The notes: generated by a model from the letters alone, not told the origin. 38,249 nt of DNA from an uncultured Bacilli bacterium (GCA_944363745.1 CALVVD010000001.1:1-38249), one strand, 5' to 3'; counted from the first letter of the stretch, positions 15,114-25,394 are shown. Numbers and translations: made by a program.

Positions 15114-15671
15114 TTAGGCACGAGATACATATTTACCATCTTTAGTACTTACTAAGATTTCTTCATCTTGTTTAATAAACAATGGTACTTGGATAGTCAT
15201 TCCTGTTTCAAGTTCAGCATTTTTCATCGCACCACTTGATGTATTACCTTTAACAGCATCTTCAGTTTTAACTACTTTCATAACTACTTTATCAGGTAAT
15301 GAAATACCTAACATCTCACCTTCAAAGAAAGTAATTTCAACTTCTAAGTTTTCTTTTAAGTATTTAGCATCATCACCAATAGCACTCTTATCAAGTTCTA
15401 TTTGTTCATAATCTGTCATACTCATAAAGTAATAAGTATCTCCCATAGAATATAAAAATTGCATAGTTTTCTTAGAAATATGTGCTGTTTCTACTTTAAC
15501 ACCTGCATTAAATGTTTTCTCAACAATAGAACCAGTTCTTAAGTTTTTCATCTTAGCTTTTACTATAGCAGCTCCTTTACCTGGTTTAACATGTTGACTT
15601 TCGATGATGGTATAAATGCCCCCTTCAAACTGTATAGTCATACCTGGTTTAAAATCATTTGAATTAACCAT
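15114..15671 (-). CDS. efp: Elongation factor P
   Basis: EF-P relieves ribosomes stalled on polyproline. The 185-aa protein matches throughout: NDFKPGMTIQFEGGIYTI; the tip loop KPGKGAAIVKAKMKN, with Lys32 at the position modified in Bacillus-type EF-P; and the C-terminal KVVKTEDAVKG and GMTIQVPLFI. The ATG follows AAAGGAG. It lies downstream of rpmG, with a hairpin between that may reduce transcription into it. The modification enzyme is not in the window. Confidence 0.98.
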   Translation of the reverse strand: MVNSNDFKPGMTIQFEGGIYTIIESQHVKPGKGAAIVKAKMKNLRTGSIVEKTFNAGVKVETAHISKKTMQFLYSMGDTYYFMSMTDYEQIELDKSAIGDDAKYLKENLEVEITFFEGEMLGISLPDKVVMKVVKTEDAVKGNTSSGAMKNAELETGMTIQVPLFIKQDEEILVSTKDGKYVSRA

Positions 15672-15699
15672 TTTACTTACTCCTTTCCAATAGACTTAA

Positions 15700-15720
15700 A
15701 ACAGTCATTTAATGACTGTT
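15700..15720 (-). terminator. Hairpin between rpmG and efp
   Basis: AACAGTCAT (15700-15708) and ATGACTGTT (15712-15720) form a 9-bp stem with a 3-nt loop, just after the rpmG stop. The minus strand continues TTTAAGTCTATT, a weak U tract, so it is probably a leaky terminator or processing site that sets the rpmG/efp ratio. Confidence 0.5.
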
Positions 15721-15726
15721 AAATTA

Positions 15727-15894
15727 TTATTTTTTCTCTTTATGAGTTGTGTGTTTACCACAGAATTTACAATATTTACTAATTTCCATTCTTCCTGGAG
15801 TATTATTTACATTTTTCTCTTCACGATAATTTTCATTACCACATACTGAGCATACAAAAGTCTTCTTTTGTCTATGTCCTAACTTCTTTGCCAT
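15727..15894 (-). CDS. rpmG: 50S ribosomal protein L33
   Basis: A 55-aa reading frame begins at ATG 15894 behind GGAGGG and ends in TAA-TAA. The sequence MAKKLGHRQKKTFVCSVCGN, then RMEISKYCKFCGKHTTHKEK, is that of L33. Both zinc-binding pairs are present (Cys15/Cys18 and Cys42/Cys45), so this is the zinc-containing (C+) form. It is the first gene of a transcript with efp, using the promoter immediately after tig. Confidence 0.95.
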   Translation of the reverse strand: MAKKLGHRQKKTFVCSVCGNENYREEKNVNNTPGRMEISKYCKFCGKHTTHKEKK

Positions 15895-15921
15895 AGTTAT
15901 CCCTCCTTTTTTCCTCTAGTA

Positions 15922-15950
15922 ATTTTACCAAATAATTTAAAATCAATCAA
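15922..15950 (-). promoter_or_regulatory. Promoter of rpmG-efp
   Basis: TTGATT (15950-15945), a 17-nt spacer and TAAAAT (15927-15922), with TGG before the -10 (extended -10). The -35 directly abuts the tig stop codon. Confidence 0.75.
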
Positions 15951-17237
15951 CTATTTATTTAATTCTTTTAATAATTCAATAGTTTTTCTCATCTCTTGGT
16001 CATATTGAACCATTTCAATACCACCAAATTCATTTAAGAAATCATCTAATTCCATATTATAACGTTCTGCAAGTCTTTTAGCTTCTTCCATCGCATCACT
16101 CTCACTTACTTCAATATGCTCCATATTCATAATCTCTTCAAGCATTAAACGATATAATACGTTTTGATAAGCTTCTTTTTCAAGTTGATCTCTTAAATCT
16201 TTTTCCGTAGTTTTAGTAACTTGATAATATAAATCTAAACTAATTCCTTGCATAGCCATTTGTTGTTCTGTTCTTCTTAGTAGTCTATCTACTTCTTCAT
16301 TAACCATTTCTTCAGGAATATCAACTTCTACATTCTTAGATACTTCTTCAAGTAGTTTATCGATATATTTATTTTCTTCTTCCATATCTTTATTAGCTTT
16401 TATATTAGCTTCTACTTCTTTTCTAAGGCTTTCTTCATCATTAACACCTTCAATACCAAGGTCAAAGAAGAAATCTTCATCTAATTCTCTTTTTTCTTTA
16501 GTTTTAATTTCATGTACTTTTACTTTAAAAGTAGCATCTTGTCCCTTTAGGGACTCTTCCATATAATCATCAGGGAATGTTACTTTAATTTCTTTCTCAT
16601 CACCTGATTTCATACCAATTAATTGTTCTTCAAAACCAGGAATAAAACTACCACTACCAATTTCTAAAGAATAGTTTTCTCCTTTACCACCGTCAAAAGC
16701 AACTCCATCTTTAAATCCTTCAAAGTCAATAACTGCTACATCACCGTTTTCAACTTTACCATTTTCATCTTTATTAACTAATTCTTCATATCTTTCAAGT
16801 AAATGATCTATTTCATGATCTATTTCCTCTTTAGTTACTTTAACTTCATTAGGTTTAACACCTAAATTTCTATATTTTTTAACTTTAACTTCTGGTTTAG
16901 TAATAATTTTAAAAGTAAATGTAACACTCTTTTCATCTAAACTCTTTAAATTAGGTTCAGGTTGTACAACTGGTACTAAATCATTCTCTTTTAAAGCTTT
17001 AGTATACGCATCTTGAATTACTAAGTCTGCAGCATCTAGTAAATAGTTTTGTCCAAACTTCTTATCATAGATATTCTTAGGACATTTACCTTTTCTAAAA
17101 CCGTCTACTTCAACCTTTTTAACTCTATCTTTAAAAGCCTTATCAACAGCATCAGTCCACTCTTTTCCTTCTATTTTTATTTCAATATTATGATAATTTT
17201 TCTTATTTGTCTCTTTTTTTGTTTCTTTCTTTTCCAT
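15951..17237 (-). CDS. tig: Trigger factor (ribosome-associated chaperone, peptidyl-prolyl isomerase)
   Basis: The 428-aa length is normal for trigger factor. The ribosome-binding signature GFRKGKCPKNIYDKKFG lies at about residues 44-60. The FKBP-like domain is at about 160-245 (NGDVAVIDFEGFKDG; FIPGFEEQLIGMKSGDEKEI), and the helical C-terminal domain follows (EELDEDFF-like KRELDEDFFFDLG onward). The first 12 residues are an unusual Lys/Glu-rich lead (EKKETKKETNKK). The start follows GGAGGAAG and a consensus promoter. No terminator hairpin is evident at its 3' end, and the next promoter (rpmG) starts right at its stop. Confidence 0.97.
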   Translation of the reverse strand: MEKKETKKETNKKNYHNIEIKIEGKEWTDAVDKAFKDRVKKVEVDGFRKGKCPKNIYDKKFGQNYLLDAADLVIQDAYTKALKENDLVPVVQPEPNLKSLDEKSVTFTFKIITKPEVKVKKYRNLGVKPNEVKVTKEEIDHEIDHLLERYEELVNKDENGKVENGDVAVIDFEGFKDGVAFDGGKGENYSLEIGSGSFIPGFEEQLIGMKSGDEKEIKVTFPDDYMEESLKGQDATFKVKVHEIKTKEKRELDEDFFFDLGIEGVNDEESLRKEVEANIKANKDMEEENKYIDKLLEEVSKNVEVDIPEEMVNEEVDRLLRRTEQQMAMQGISLDLYYQVTKTTEKDLRDQLEKEAYQNVLYRLMLEEIMNMEHIEVSESDAMEEAKRLAERYNMELDDFLNEFGGIEMVQYDQEMRKTIELLKELNK

Positions 17238-17261
17238 ATTTCTTCCTCCAATACGTCTCTT

Positions 17262-17290
17262 ATTATATATGATAAAGTCTAGTTTTTCAA
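17262..17290 (-). promoter_or_regulatory. Promoter of tig
   Basis: TTGAAA (17290-17285), a 17-nt spacer and TATAAT (17267-17262) lie 25 nt before the start codon. The region 17291-17412 between it and queA holds no further gene that I can see and no convincing terminator for queA. Confidence 0.8.
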
Positions 17291-17412
17291 CAATAAATGC
17301 CTAACTTTTCCATAAAAAGTACAAAATAGAAAGAGGCTTCTAAAGTTTCTCTTGTTTTAACTATAACAAATACACCATAAATGCTGTTAGTTTTAGTTAT
17401 TTATATTGTAAA

Positions 17413-18438
17413 TTATTTAATAAACATTGCATCTCCAAAAGAGAAGAATCTATATTTTTCTTTAACAGCAATATTATAAGCATTTAAGATATTATCACGT
17501 CCTGCTATAGCAGATACTAACATGATTAAGGTTGATTTAGGTAGGTGAAAATTAGTTATAAGACCATCTATACTCTTAACCTCTTTACCTGGATAAATAA
17601 AGATATCTGTAAAGCCAGAGTCTTCTTTAAACTCTCCAAACTTACCATAAACTGTCTCTAATGTTCTAGTAGAAGTTGTTCCAACAGCAATTATTCTTTT
17701 ACCATTCTCTCTTGTTTTATTAAGAATATCTGCAACACTCTTACTTAAAGAATAAAACTCACTATGCATTTTATGTTCTTCTATTTTTTCTACTTTAACA
17801 GGTCTAAAAGTACCAAGACCAACGTGTAGAGTCAAGTATACGATATTTATACCTTTATCTTTTATTTTTTCAAGTAACTCTTTTGTAAAATGAAGTCCTG
17901 CCGTAGGAGCAGCAGCACTACCTACTTCTTTAGCATACACCGTCTGATATCTATTTTTATCTTCTAGTTTTTCATGAATATATGGAGGTAGAGGCATTGT
18001 CCCTAATTTATCTAATATTTCATAGAATATGCCCTCAAAACTTGCTTTAAATACTCTTATACCTTCATCTTTAACTTCAGTACATATTAACTTTAAAAGC
18101 CCATCACCAAAAGATACGACATCTCCTACATGAATACGTCTAGCAGGTTTTACTAAAGTCTCCCAAGTATTATTACCTTTATCTTTTAATAATAAGACTT
18201 CTATAACCGCTTTAGTTTCTTCTTTTTCACCAATTAACCTTGCAGGTAGTACTTTAGTATCATTTAATACTAAAGTATCTCCAGGATTAAGATAATCTAT
18301 AATATCATAAAAATGTTTATGAGATACTTCTCCTGTTTTCTTATCAAGTACCATAAGTCTTGAAGCATCTCTTTGTTTAATAGGTGTTTGAGCGATTAAT
18401 TCTTCAGGTAAATCATAATCAAAATCTAATACATTCAT
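17413..18438 (-). CDS. queA: S-adenosylmethionine:tRNA ribosyltransferase-isomerase QueA
   Basis: QueA transfers and rearranges the ribose of SAM onto preQ1 in tRNA to form epoxyqueuosine. The 341-aa protein carries the family hallmarks: [68 protein letters not shown] and [17 protein letters not shown]. It is the last gene of yebC-ruvA-ruvB-unknown-queA and overlaps the unknown gene by four bases (ATGA), implying translational coupling. The ruvAB-queA order is the usual one in Bacillota. Confidence 0.98.
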   Translation of the reverse strand: MNVLDFDYDLPEELIAQTPIKQRDASRLMVLDKKTGEVSHKHFYDIIDYLNPGDTLVLNDTKVLPARLIGEKEETKAVIEVLLLKDKGNNTWETLVKPARRIHVGDVVSFGDGLLKLICTEVKDEGIRVFKASFEGIFYEILDKLGTMPLPPYIHEKLEDKNRYQTVYAKEVGSAAAPTAGLHFTKELLEKIKDKGINIVYLTLHVGLGTFRPVKVEKIEEHKMHSEFYSLSKSVADILNKTRENGKRIIAVGTTSTRTLETVYGKFGEFKEDSGFTDIFIYPGKEVKSIDGLITNFHLPKSTLIMLVSAIAGRDNILNAYNIAVKEKYRFFSFGDAMFIK

Positions 18439-18962
18439 ATACTAATACCCCCTATCATTTCTGGTTCACTCTGATAAGATGTTTCTATAATTAATTTATC
18501 AACACTTTTACTATCAAGCTCTTTTTTCAAAAGATTATAATCATCATAATAATCTAATAAATAATTTCTTAAATCATTATCTTCTATTTTTGTTACTAAT
18601 ATATTTAAAACTTCTATATTATTAAGAATCTTCTTACTAAAAACATCTAACTCATCCAAAGACATATAACCTGTATAGTCTCCTAGATATGCTAGAGTTC
18701 TTAAATTTAAAGATTTATATGGAATATCATAAGAAAATAATATTATGAGTCCAGTTAAATCTCTAGGTATTTCTTCTTTATTTCTTTTATTTTCCAAGTA
18801 ATAATTATTAACTTTTAATATTAAGGCTTTAATCTCATCATTATAATCTAAACTTTTTCTTATTTTATTTAACCTAAAAAAATGAGAATCTACTGTATCT
18901 TCACCATTTTTTAATCTATCTAAAAGCTTAATTATTAATTCTTTAATTAATTCATTATACAT
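18435..18962 (-). CDS. Unknown soluble protein between ruvB and queA
   Basis: The protein has 175 aa starting at ATG 18962 ([20 protein letters not shown]), which overlaps the ruvB stop and uses GGAAG in the ruvB tail. The frame can be extended 8 codons upstream into ruvB without a better site. It is predicted largely helical and acidic, Leu/Asn/Asp-rich, without signal or membrane segment; no family recognised. The tight overlaps on both sides (8 nt with ruvB, 4 nt with queA) show it belongs to the operon and is translated. Confidence 0.75.
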   Translation of the reverse strand: MYNELIKELIIKLLDRLKNGEDTVDSHFFRLNKIRKSLDYNDEIKALILKVNNYYLENKRNKEEIPRDLTGLIILFSYDIPYKSLNLRTLAYLGDYTGYMSLDELDVFSKKILNNIEVLNILVTKIEDNDLRNYLLDYYDDYNLLKKELDSKSVDKLIIETSYQSEPEMIGGISI

Positions 18963-19980
18963 CAAAATCACTTCCAAATAAGCCACCTTGAAAGTTTATA
19001 TTTAATTCTTTATAAGCTTTTTCTGTTACAACTCTACCTCTACTTGTTCTTTTTAAATACCCTTCTTGTAATAAGTATGGCTCTATAACATCTTCAATAG
19101 TCGATGTTTCTTCACCAATAGAAGAAGCTAAAGCATCTATTCCTACAGGGCCCCCATTAAAACGTTCAATAATCGCCTTTAATAGTTGATGGTCAGTCTC
19201 ATCTAAACCACTTTTACCTACTTTTAATCTTTCTAAAGCTTTTTCCATTACTTCCATATCAATAGATTCTTTTTTATCAACTAGCGCAAAATCACGAACA
19301 CGTTTAAATAGACGATTAGCAATACGAGGAGTTCCTCTACTTCGCTTAGCAAGTTCAACGGCAGCATCTTCATCAATAGGCATATCTAAAACTCTACTTG
19401 TCCTTTTAATAATTTCTGTTAACTCTTCTATGGTGTAGAATTTTAATTTAGAAATAATACCAAAACGGTCACGAAGAGGGGCAGATAAGTCTCCTGCTCT
19501 TGTAGTCGCTCCAACAAGAGTAAATGGAGGTAAGTCTATCTTAATACTACGAGAACTTCCTTCCCCACCTATTATTATATCTAAAGTAAAGTCTTCCATC
19601 GCAGGATAAAGTATTTCTTCAATAAATCTAGGCATTCTATGAATCTCATCTATAAATAAGACATCTCCTGGTTCTAGTGTTGATAGTATCGCTGCTAAAT
19701 CTCCACTTTTTTCAATAGATGGACCACTAGCAGTTTTAATATTAACACCAAGTTCTCTTGCAATAATAAAAGCAAGAGTAGTTTTACCAAGTCCTGGAGG
19801 ACCATATAATAAAACATGATCTAATACTTCTCCTCTTATCTTACTAGCTTCTATAAAGACCCTAATATTCTCTTTAACTTCACTTTGTCCTATATATTCA
19901 TCTAATACTTCAGGTCTAATAGTATTATCTACTACACCATCATCTTCTAACTCTTCGCTAGTTATTACTCTTTCTTTCAT
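18955..19980 (-). CDS. ruvB: Holliday junction branch migration ATPase RuvB
   Basis: RuvB is the AAA+ hexameric motor that drives branch migration with RuvA. The 341-aa protein has [11 protein letters not shown], Walker A GPPGLGKT (60-67), Walker B FIDEIHR, sensor [18 protein letters not shown] and the C-terminal winged helix ([32 protein letters not shown]). It lies 8 nt downstream of ruvA. Confidence 0.99.
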   Translation of the reverse strand: MKERVITSEELEDDGVVDNTIRPEVLDEYIGQSEVKENIRVFIEASKIRGEVLDHVLLYGPPGLGKTTLAFIIARELGVNIKTASGPSIEKSGDLAAILSTLEPGDVLFIDEIHRMPRFIEEILYPAMEDFTLDIIIGGEGSSRSIKIDLPPFTLVGATTRAGDLSAPLRDRFGIISKLKFYTIEELTEIIKRTSRVLDMPIDEDAAVELAKRSRGTPRIANRLFKRVRDFALVDKKESIDMEVMEKALERLKVGKSGLDETDHQLLKAIIERFNGGPVGIDALASSIGEETSTIEDVIEPYLLQEGYLKRTSRGRVVTEKAYKELNINFQGGLFGSDFDV

Positions 19981-19988
19981 TTACTCAC

Positions 19989-20549
19989 CTACTTTAAGAA
20001 TAGTTTTAAAGCTTCTTTTATTTGTTCTTCGATACTTAAAGAACTGTCTACCTTTAGAATAACACTCTTAATTTCTTTTTCTTTATAACCAAGTCCAAGT
20101 AAAGCATCTTTTAATTCTTCACTTGTATCTTTAATAGGTTCTTCCCCATTACTAAAGTCATCTAGTTTGCCTTTTAAATCAAGAATCATCTGTTTTGCAA
20201 GTTTCTCTCCTATCTTAGGAAATTTCTTTAGATAAAGAATATTTTCTCTATTAATAGCATCACTAATACCAGAAATTGATCCTGTAGCAATAATAGGTAA
20301 AGCCATTTTAGGACCAAGTCCTTTAACATTAATTAGTTTTAAAAACAATTCTTTCTCTTCTTTAGTCTTAAAGCCAAATAGACTATGTTCATCTTCTTTT
20401 ATCTGTTGATATAAATAGACTTTATAATCATTACCCTCTTCAAAAGAGAAAGGATTAGGTGTATTAATAAGGTAGCCTATGCCATTATTTTCTAAGACAA
20501 TAGCATTAGACATTACTTCTGTTACTTTTCCTATAATATAACTATACAT
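19989..20549 (-). CDS. ruvA: Holliday junction DNA helicase subunit RuvA
   Basis: RuvA binds the four-way junction and recruits RuvB. The 186-aa protein has the N-terminal OB fold (MYSYIIGKVTEVMSNAIVLE), the helix-hairpin-helix motifs (LINVKGLGPKMALPI; FPKIGEKLAKQMILDLKGKL) and the C-terminal domain that contacts RuvB (ELKDALLGLGYKEKEIK). The start is 1 nt after the yebC stop. Confidence 0.97.
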   Translation of the reverse strand: MYSYIIGKVTEVMSNAIVLENNGIGYLINTPNPFSFEEGNDYKVYLYQQIKEDEHSLFGFKTKEEKELFLKLINVKGLGPKMALPIIATGSISGISDAINRENILYLKKFPKIGEKLAKQMILDLKGKLDDFSNGEEPIKDTSEELKDALLGLGYKEKEIKSVILKVDSSLSIEEQIKEALKLFLK

Positions 20550-20550
20550 A

Positions 20551-21273
20551 TTAATCCTCTTTCATATTATGATGAACATCCTGAACATCATCGATATCTT
20601 CTAAAGCTTCTATTAAGTTATAAACCTTTTCTTTTGTCTCATCATCAACTTCTACTTCATTATTTGGAATATATGTAACTTCACTAGTAAGGAATTCCGC
20701 TACTCCCATAGCAGCAAGAGCATCTTTTACAGAAATAAACTTATCACTAGGTGTTGTGATTAGATATGTATCACTTGTTTTTTCCATATCTAAAGCACCT
20801 GCATCTAAAGCATTTAACATTACTTCATCTTCATCATAATCACTAGGAATAACAATAATACCTTTACGTTCAAAAATATAACTAACAGAACCATCAGTAC
20901 CTAAATTACCACCGCGTTTAGAAAAAGTACTTCTTACTGTTGAAGCTGTTCTATTACGATTATCAGTAAGACAATCTACCATAATAGCAACTCCACCTGG
21001 TCCATAACCTTCATATCTTATACTCTCATAATTTTCACCGTTACCTGCTCCTTTAGCTTTATCAATCGCTTTCTTTATATTATCTTTAGGCATATTAGCA
21101 GCTTTAGCTTTTTCAACTACAAGTCTAAGCGCTGCATTACTATCGGGATCTGGAGTACCTGATTTAGCAGCAACATATAATTCTTTAGCAAGTTTTTGAA
21201 ATACTTTACCACGCGCTGCATCTATTAACCCTTTCTTTCTATGAATAGTAGCCCATTTTGAATGTCCACTCAT
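20551..21273 (-). CDS. yebC: YebC/PmpR family regulatory protein
   Basis: The 240-aa protein starts at MSGHSKWATIHRKKG, the invariant beginning of the family, after AAAGGAGG; a 13-codon upstream extension covers that site. Other family signatures are AARGKVFQKLAKEL, AKAANMPKDNIKKAI, YEGYGPGGVAIMVD and DNRNRTASTVR. The family includes transcription regulators and factors that help ribosomes through proline-rich stretches (YebC-type), so it could complement EF-P; which activity applies here is unknown. It leads the ruvA-ruvB-queA operon. Confidence 0.96.
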   Translation of the reverse strand: MSGHSKWATIHRKKGLIDAARGKVFQKLAKELYVAAKSGTPDPDSNAALRLVVEKAKAANMPKDNIKKAIDKAKGAGNGENYESIRYEGYGPGGVAIMVDCLTDNRNRTASTVRSTFSKRGGNLGTDGSVSYIFERKGIIVIPSDYDEDEVMLNALDAGALDMEKTSDTYLITTPSDKFISVKDALAAMGVAEFLTSEVTYIPNNEVEVDDETKEKVYNLIEALEDIDDVQDVHHNMKED

Positions 21274-21395
21274 TTTATTACCTCCTTTTCTTTCTTCATT
21301 ATAATAACACAATTATTAAAAAAGAAAAAGCAATTGTTTGAATATTTATTAGTCTAAATAGAGATTATTTACATAATATTTATTAGGTGATACTT

Positions 21396-21764
21396 ATGAA
21401 TTATTTAAAACGACTAGGTAAAATAATTGTAACTACTATTTTAAGTATAATTATATTAGGTTTTATTTTAACTACTCTTTATTACTTTGATATTATTAGT
21501 AATAATATTTATAATATTATGAAAATGGTTATAGTCTTATTATCTTTATTTATCAATGCTTTTTTCTTAGGCAAAAACTCATCTAAATATGGTCTTGTAG
21601 AAGGTTTAAAGTTAGGAGCAATTGTTTTAATAATTATGTTTATTATGAAGATATTTACTAGTAGTTCTTTTGATATTAGAACTGTTATTTATAGTATTAT
21701 AATACTTCTTACTACTTCAATTGCATCTGTTATTGGGATAAATAGAAAAGAGATAAATAGTTAG
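21396..21764 (+). CDS. TIGR04086-like small membrane protein
   Basis: The protein has 122 aa from the ATG at 21396, behind AGGTGAT (an in-frame upstream codon at 21387 lies within that site). Four membrane helices are visible at about residues 9-31, 38-60, 70-87 and 93-115. The pattern GLVEGLKLGAIVLIIMF with a closing IASVIGIN resembles the TIGR04086/YrzE family of unknown function in Bacillota. Its stop overlaps the trmK stop by four bases on the opposite strand. Confidence 0.7.
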   Translation: MNYLKRLGKIIVTTILSIIILGFILTTLYYFDIISNNIYNIMKMVIVLLSLFINAFFLGKNSSKYGLVEGLKLGAIVLIIMFIMKIFTSSSFDIRTVIYSIIILLTTSIASVIGINRKEINS

Positions 21765-21800
21765 TTAGATAATACTTCTTCTAAATATTTTATCTCTTTT
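21746..21800. terminator. Bidirectional terminator overlapping two convergent stop codons
   Basis: AAAAGAGATAAA (21746-21757) and TTTATCTCTTTT (21789-21800) form a perfect 12-bp stem with a 31-nt loop that holds the stop codons of both the membrane protein (21762-21764) and trmK (21763-21761). The long loop makes it weaker than the other shared hairpins. Confidence 0.55.
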
Positions 21801-22429
21801 TTAGTTTCTCTTATTTTATTTCCTAAATTCTTAGGTAAAGCTTCTAACAAAGCTTTTTTCATATTTAATAAATTTTTATAATATTCTTTAGTTAGGCTAT
21901 CTTTTTTTTCCATTAATACTGGTCCTAAAAATAACTTTTTATAGGAATAATACTTTCTTCCTTTAGTAAATACTAATATTTCATAAATAATATTATTTTC
22001 TTTAACTAAAGCTTCATTACTAATATGATAACCTAATTTAGTTAGTTTTCTTTTAACAGCGATAGAATAATTGTTAGGTGATAAGATAAAAGTATTAATA
22101 TACTTTAGATATTTTCTATTATCATCTATTATTTTATTAATATTAAGGCCACCCATACCAGATATAGTAACGGTATCTATACCTTCAGTGTAAGAGTCTA
22201 ATCCTTCCGCTTCTATTAGTTTTACTTTAGATTCTACTTTATAAAACTTAACATTCTCTTTCGCTTTTTTTAAAGGACCACTTTTATTATCACTAGCGAT
22301 CGTTTTATTAAGGCCTCTTTCTTTAACAAGATAAATAGACAAAAGAGCATGATCACATCCAATGTCTAAAGGGTATGCTGAAAGGGGAACTAAATCCCCT
22401 ATTGTTTTTAATCTGTTATTTATTTTCAT
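21761..22429 (-). CDS. trmK: tRNA (adenine22-N1)-methyltransferase TrmK
   Basis: TrmK methylates A22 in tRNA using SAM. The 222-aa protein shows the SAM-binding motif PLDIGCDHALLSIYL (20-34), TIASDNKSGPLKKAKEN and the SGMGG motif with ILSPNN downstream. A coiled-coil-like C-terminal tail follows, as in Bacillus YqfN. It directly abuts sigA, the same order as in Bacillus (sigA-yqfN). Confidence 0.93.
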   Translation of the reverse strand: MKINNRLKTIGDLVPLSAYPLDIGCDHALLSIYLVKERGLNKTIASDNKSGPLKKAKENVKFYKVESKVKLIEAEGLDSYTEGIDTVTISGMGGLNINKIIDDNRKYLKYINTFILSPNNYSIAVKRKLTKLGYHISNEALVKENNIIYEILVFTKGRKYYSYKKLFLGPVLMEKKDSLTKEYYKNLLNMKKALLEALPKNLGNKIRETKKEIKYLEEVLSN

Positions 22430-23521
22430 TTAATCTGTTAAGAAGTCCTTTAGTTTTCTTGATCTAGATGGATGTCTTAACTTTCTTAAAGCTTTCGCTT
22501 CTATTTGTCTAATTCTCTCTCTTGTTACACCAAAGATTTGTCCTACTTCTTCTAGGGTTCTACATTGTCCATCATCAAGACCAAATCTAAGTCTTAATAC
22601 TTTTTCTTCACGATCTGTCAAGGTTAAAAGAACACTTGCAAGTTCTTCTTTTAACATTTCTTCAGTAGTATACTCTTCTGGTCCAATAGTTCTTTCATCT
22701 TTGATAAAGTCTCCTAAATGAGAATCATCTTCTTCACCAATTGGAGTTTCAAGAGCAACAGGATCTTGGCTTATTTTATATACTTCACGTACCTTTTCTA
22801 CAGGCATTTCAAGTTTAGCAGCAATTTCATCATCAGTTGGTTCTCTATTTAATTCTTGAGTAAGTTGTCTTTGGATTCTTGCTAGTTTATTAATTGTTTC
22901 TACCATATGAACAGGTACCCTAATAGTTCTAGCTTGATCAGCAATCGCTCTTGTTATCGCTTGTCTTATCCACCAAGTAGCATAAGTTGAAAATTTATAT
23001 CCTTTAGTTGGATCAAATTTCTCAACCGCTTTCATTAAACCAATATTTCCTTCTTGAATTAGGTCAAGGAAAAGCATACCTCTACCTACATAACGTTTAG
23101 CGATAGAAACAACTAAACGAAGATTAGACTCTGCTAATATTCTTTTCGCTTCCTCATCACCTTCAACAGCACGTTCAGCATATTCAAATTCTTCATCACT
23201 ATTAAGTAAAGGAATTCTACCTATTTCTTTTAAATACATTCTAACTGGATCATTTATTTTTACATCTTTAGATAAAGTTAAATCTTCTGTTTTAGTATGT
23301 TCAGTAATCTCTTCCCCACTAGCATCATCACTACCATCATCACTAACAATATCTATTCCTTCAGCGACTAAGGAATTATATAAATCATCAAGGCTATCAC
23401 TATCTACTTCAAGTCCTTTTAATTCATCAGCTAACTGTTCATAAGTAATAAATCCTTGACTTTTACCTAATTTAATTAATTTAGCTTTTCTCTCTTCCAT
23501 TGTTTTAATTTCTTCTACCAT
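22430..23521 (-). CDS. sigA: Primary RNA polymerase sigma factor SigA (RpoD)
   Basis: The 363-aa protein has a short Bacillota-type region 1. Region 1.2 begins at [16 protein letters not shown]. Region 2 includes [33 protein letters not shown] and [15 protein letters not shown] (-10 recognition and melting). Region 3 follows from [11 protein letters not shown]. Region 4 has [15 protein letters not shown] and [19 protein letters not shown] (-35 recognition). It lies 2 nt after dnaG (dnaG-sigA-trmK, the macromolecular synthesis arrangement). The TTGACA-N17-TATAAT promoters found through this window are the sites expected for it. Confidence 0.99.
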   Translation of the reverse strand: MVEEIKTMEERKAKLIKLGKSQGFITYEQLADELKGLEVDSDSLDDLYNSLVAEGIDIVSDDGSDDASGEEITEHTKTEDLTLSKDVKINDPVRMYLKEIGRIPLLNSDEEFEYAERAVEGDEEAKRILAESNLRLVVSIAKRYVGRGMLFLDLIQEGNIGLMKAVEKFDPTKGYKFSTYATWWIRQAITRAIADQARTIRVPVHMVETINKLARIQRQLTQELNREPTDDEIAAKLEMPVEKVREVYKISQDPVALETPIGEEDDSHLGDFIKDERTIGPEEYTTEEMLKEELASVLLTLTDREEKVLRLRFGLDDGQCRTLEEVGQIFGVTRERIRQIEAKALRKLRHPSRSRKLKDFLTD

Positions 23522-23523
23522 TA

Positions 23524-25266
23524 CTATTTCTCCCCTATTCTTAGTTTTCTAATCTCTTCAGCATATTTAATCTGCAATGTTTGGTCAGTTGTTTCTTTAA
23601 TCTTTTCCTCTAATCTTTTAATAGCATTAGTCATATTATATTCTCTAATTACTCTAAAATATAAGGACAATTCATCATCTTTAATATTAGGCTTTAAATC
23701 TAATACTAAAACATCATTTAAGAGATTAATCAACTCTTTTTTGTCTGTTAAATAAGTATAAAAGTCAGCTTCATTAATAAATCCATACTTATGATAGAAA
23801 TAAACAATCTCACAATACAAGGCTCTTAAAGCTTCAGTAGGGAAAACTAAATTTTCACGTTCTACTTTCTCAATTACTAGAGGATTATTTAACATATAAT
23901 AGATAATAGATAGACTGGCTTTTTGATACTTATCTTTTTTTTCTTTAGATGCTAACTTTACAGGAGTAATTATAATATTATTTGATTGTTCTTCATTTTT
24001 AGAACTTTTCAACTCCTGAAAGCTTTTTTCTAGGGTATTATACCCTATTTCAAACTTTTTTGCAAGATCTTTTAAAATTATTTCCACTCTAATAGGATCA
24101 TTTATTTTAACTGCCTCTTCTAGAACATCATGAATATAATTAGCTTTATCTTCACTACTTAAGAAATTATAGTTATTACTAAGGGCTTTTATTTTAAAGT
24201 CACTATAGTAAATTGCATTATTAATTAAAGATTGAAATGCCTCTTTACCATTTTTTAAAATATAGGTATCAGGATCATCTCCATCTGTTAATTCTATTAC
24301 TTTTACTTCAATATTTTCTTTAGAAAAAGCTTCTCCAGCACTTATTGTCGCTTTTACTCCAGCTTCATCACCATCAAAACATAATATTATATTATTAGAT
24401 AGACGTCTAATGTTTTTAATATGATCAGTTGTTAAAGCTGTACCCATAGTAGCGACCGTATTTTTAACATCTATAGTAGATGCTCTTATAATATCCATAA
24501 AGCCTTCCATAATTATTATAGACTTAGATATTCTAGAGGCTTCTCTTGCAATATGATAATGATATAAGAGTTTGCCTTTTTTAAATAGTTCTGTTTCTTT
24601 AGTATTAAGATATTTATTTTCTTTACTATTTGTAATTATTCGGCCACTAAAACCTATTACTTTACCAGATAAATCATGTAAAGGAAACATTAAACGATTA
24701 TGATAGATATCATAGTCATTAGTAGTAATTCCTACTTTATTCAATAAATCTAGAGAATAACCTTTTTTAGTTAAAAGAGTCGTTAAATCACTACGATTTC
24801 CTAAGGAATAACCAATCTCAAACTCTTTAATAGTTTCTTCATCAATACTTCTTTGCTTTAAATATTCTCTAGCAGGTAGTCCTTCTTTACTCATTAAATT
24901 ATTTTGATAAAATTTATTAGCAAGATCATAGATATTATACCAATCATCATATTTAGTAGATATCTTCTTAGCTTTAAAACCTTTTAAAGCAATACCTAAA
25001 CGAGATGCTAAATCACTAACAACTTGATTAAATTCTTTATGTTCATAGTTCATTAAAAAGGTAAAGACATTACCTGTCGCATGACAAGAAAAGCAAGTAT
25101 ATATTTGTTTTTCACGAGATACACTCATTGAAGGATTAGTATCATCATGAAAAGGACAAACACCAAAATAGTTTTTACCACGTTTTTCTAGAGGTATTTT
25201 CTCACCAATAATATCAACGATATCAGTTTTACGTCTAATTTCATTTATAACATCTTGATTATTCAT
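23524..25266 (-). CDS. dnaG: DNA primase DnaG
   Basis: DnaG makes RNA primers at the replication fork. The protein has 580 aa from the ATG at 25266 behind GGAGGTG. The zinc-binding domain has Cys37, His40, Cys58 and Cys61 ([20 protein letters not shown]). The catalytic core includes [10 protein letters not shown] and IGFSGRI. The TOPRIM motifs are [10 protein letters not shown] and LCFDGDEAG. The C-terminal helicase-interaction region is divergent, as usual. The upstream leader carries a terminator and a pseudoknot-like structure, which may control the dnaG-sigA operon. Confidence 0.98.
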   Translation of the reverse strand: MNNQDVINEIRRKTDIVDIIGEKIPLEKRGKNYFGVCPFHDDTNPSMSVSREKQIYTCFSCHATGNVFTFLMNYEHKEFNQVVSDLASRLGIALKGFKAKKISTKYDDWYNIYDLANKFYQNNLMSKEGLPAREYLKQRSIDEETIKEFEIGYSLGNRSDLTTLLTKKGYSLDLLNKVGITTNDYDIYHNRLMFPLHDLSGKVIGFSGRIITNSKENKYLNTKETELFKKGKLLYHYHIAREASRISKSIIIMEGFMDIIRASTIDVKNTVATMGTALTTDHIKNIRRLSNNIILCFDGDEAGVKATISAGEAFSKENIEVKVIELTDGDDPDTYILKNGKEAFQSLINNAIYYSDFKIKALSNNYNFLSSEDKANYIHDVLEEAVKINDPIRVEIILKDLAKKFEIGYNTLEKSFQELKSSKNEEQSNNIIITPVKLASKEKKDKYQKASLSIIYYMLNNPLVIEKVERENLVFPTEALRALYCEIVYFYHKYGFINEADFYTYLTDKKELINLLNDVLVLDLKPNIKDDELSLYFRVIREYNMTNAIKRLEEKIKETTDQTLQIKYAEEIRKLRIGEK

Positions 25267-25310
25267 GAAAACACCTCCTAACAATTACATTTATTAGTTT
25301 AGCACAACAA

Positions 25311-25338
25311 TTAAAAAAATTCTATCATTTGATAGAAT
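25311..25338 (-). terminator. Intrinsic terminator upstream of dnaG
   Basis: On the minus strand ATTCTATCA-AA-TGATAGAAT forms a 9-bp stem (25338-25319) followed directly by TTTTTTAA. It lies about 45 nt before the dnaG start and about 18 nt after the pseudoknot. No minus-strand coding gene ends here, so it either ends a small RNA or attenuates dnaG-sigA. Confidence 0.75.
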
Positions 25339-25355
25339 CTTCCAATCATTTTCTA

Positions 25356-25394
25356 CTGGGATTACTTATTACTCGCTAGCCACCCAGAAGCGAG
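25356..25394 (-). ncRNA. Candidate structured RNA with H-type pseudoknot, dnaG leader
   Basis: On the minus strand CTCGCT (25394-25389) pairs with AGCGAG (25377-25372) as stem 1. CTGGG in its loop (25387-25383) pairs with CCCAG (25360-25356) as stem 2. The crossing loops are 1 nt (U) and an 11-nt A/U-rich strand (TAATAAGTAAT), close to the ideal geometry of an H-type pseudoknot. These are the most G+C-rich few bases of the intergenic region. A TATAAT at 25440-25435 could start a transcript near 25428. I see no match to the riboswitch consensuses I know (including preQ1, SAM-II, fluoride). The complementary strand can also form a pseudoknot, with poorer loop lengths. Strand and function are inferred. 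Confidence 0.5.

Noticed and set aside
17291..17412. Hidden gene or terminator in the queA-tig interval
   Set aside because: Only weak inverted repeats (such as AAGAG/CTCTT) and no reading frame with a ribosome binding site were found.
25356..25394. Known riboswitch (preQ1, SAM-II, fluoride) or pistol ribozyme before dnaG
   Set aside because: The pseudoknot layout is similar, but the conserved loop sequences of these classes are not present.
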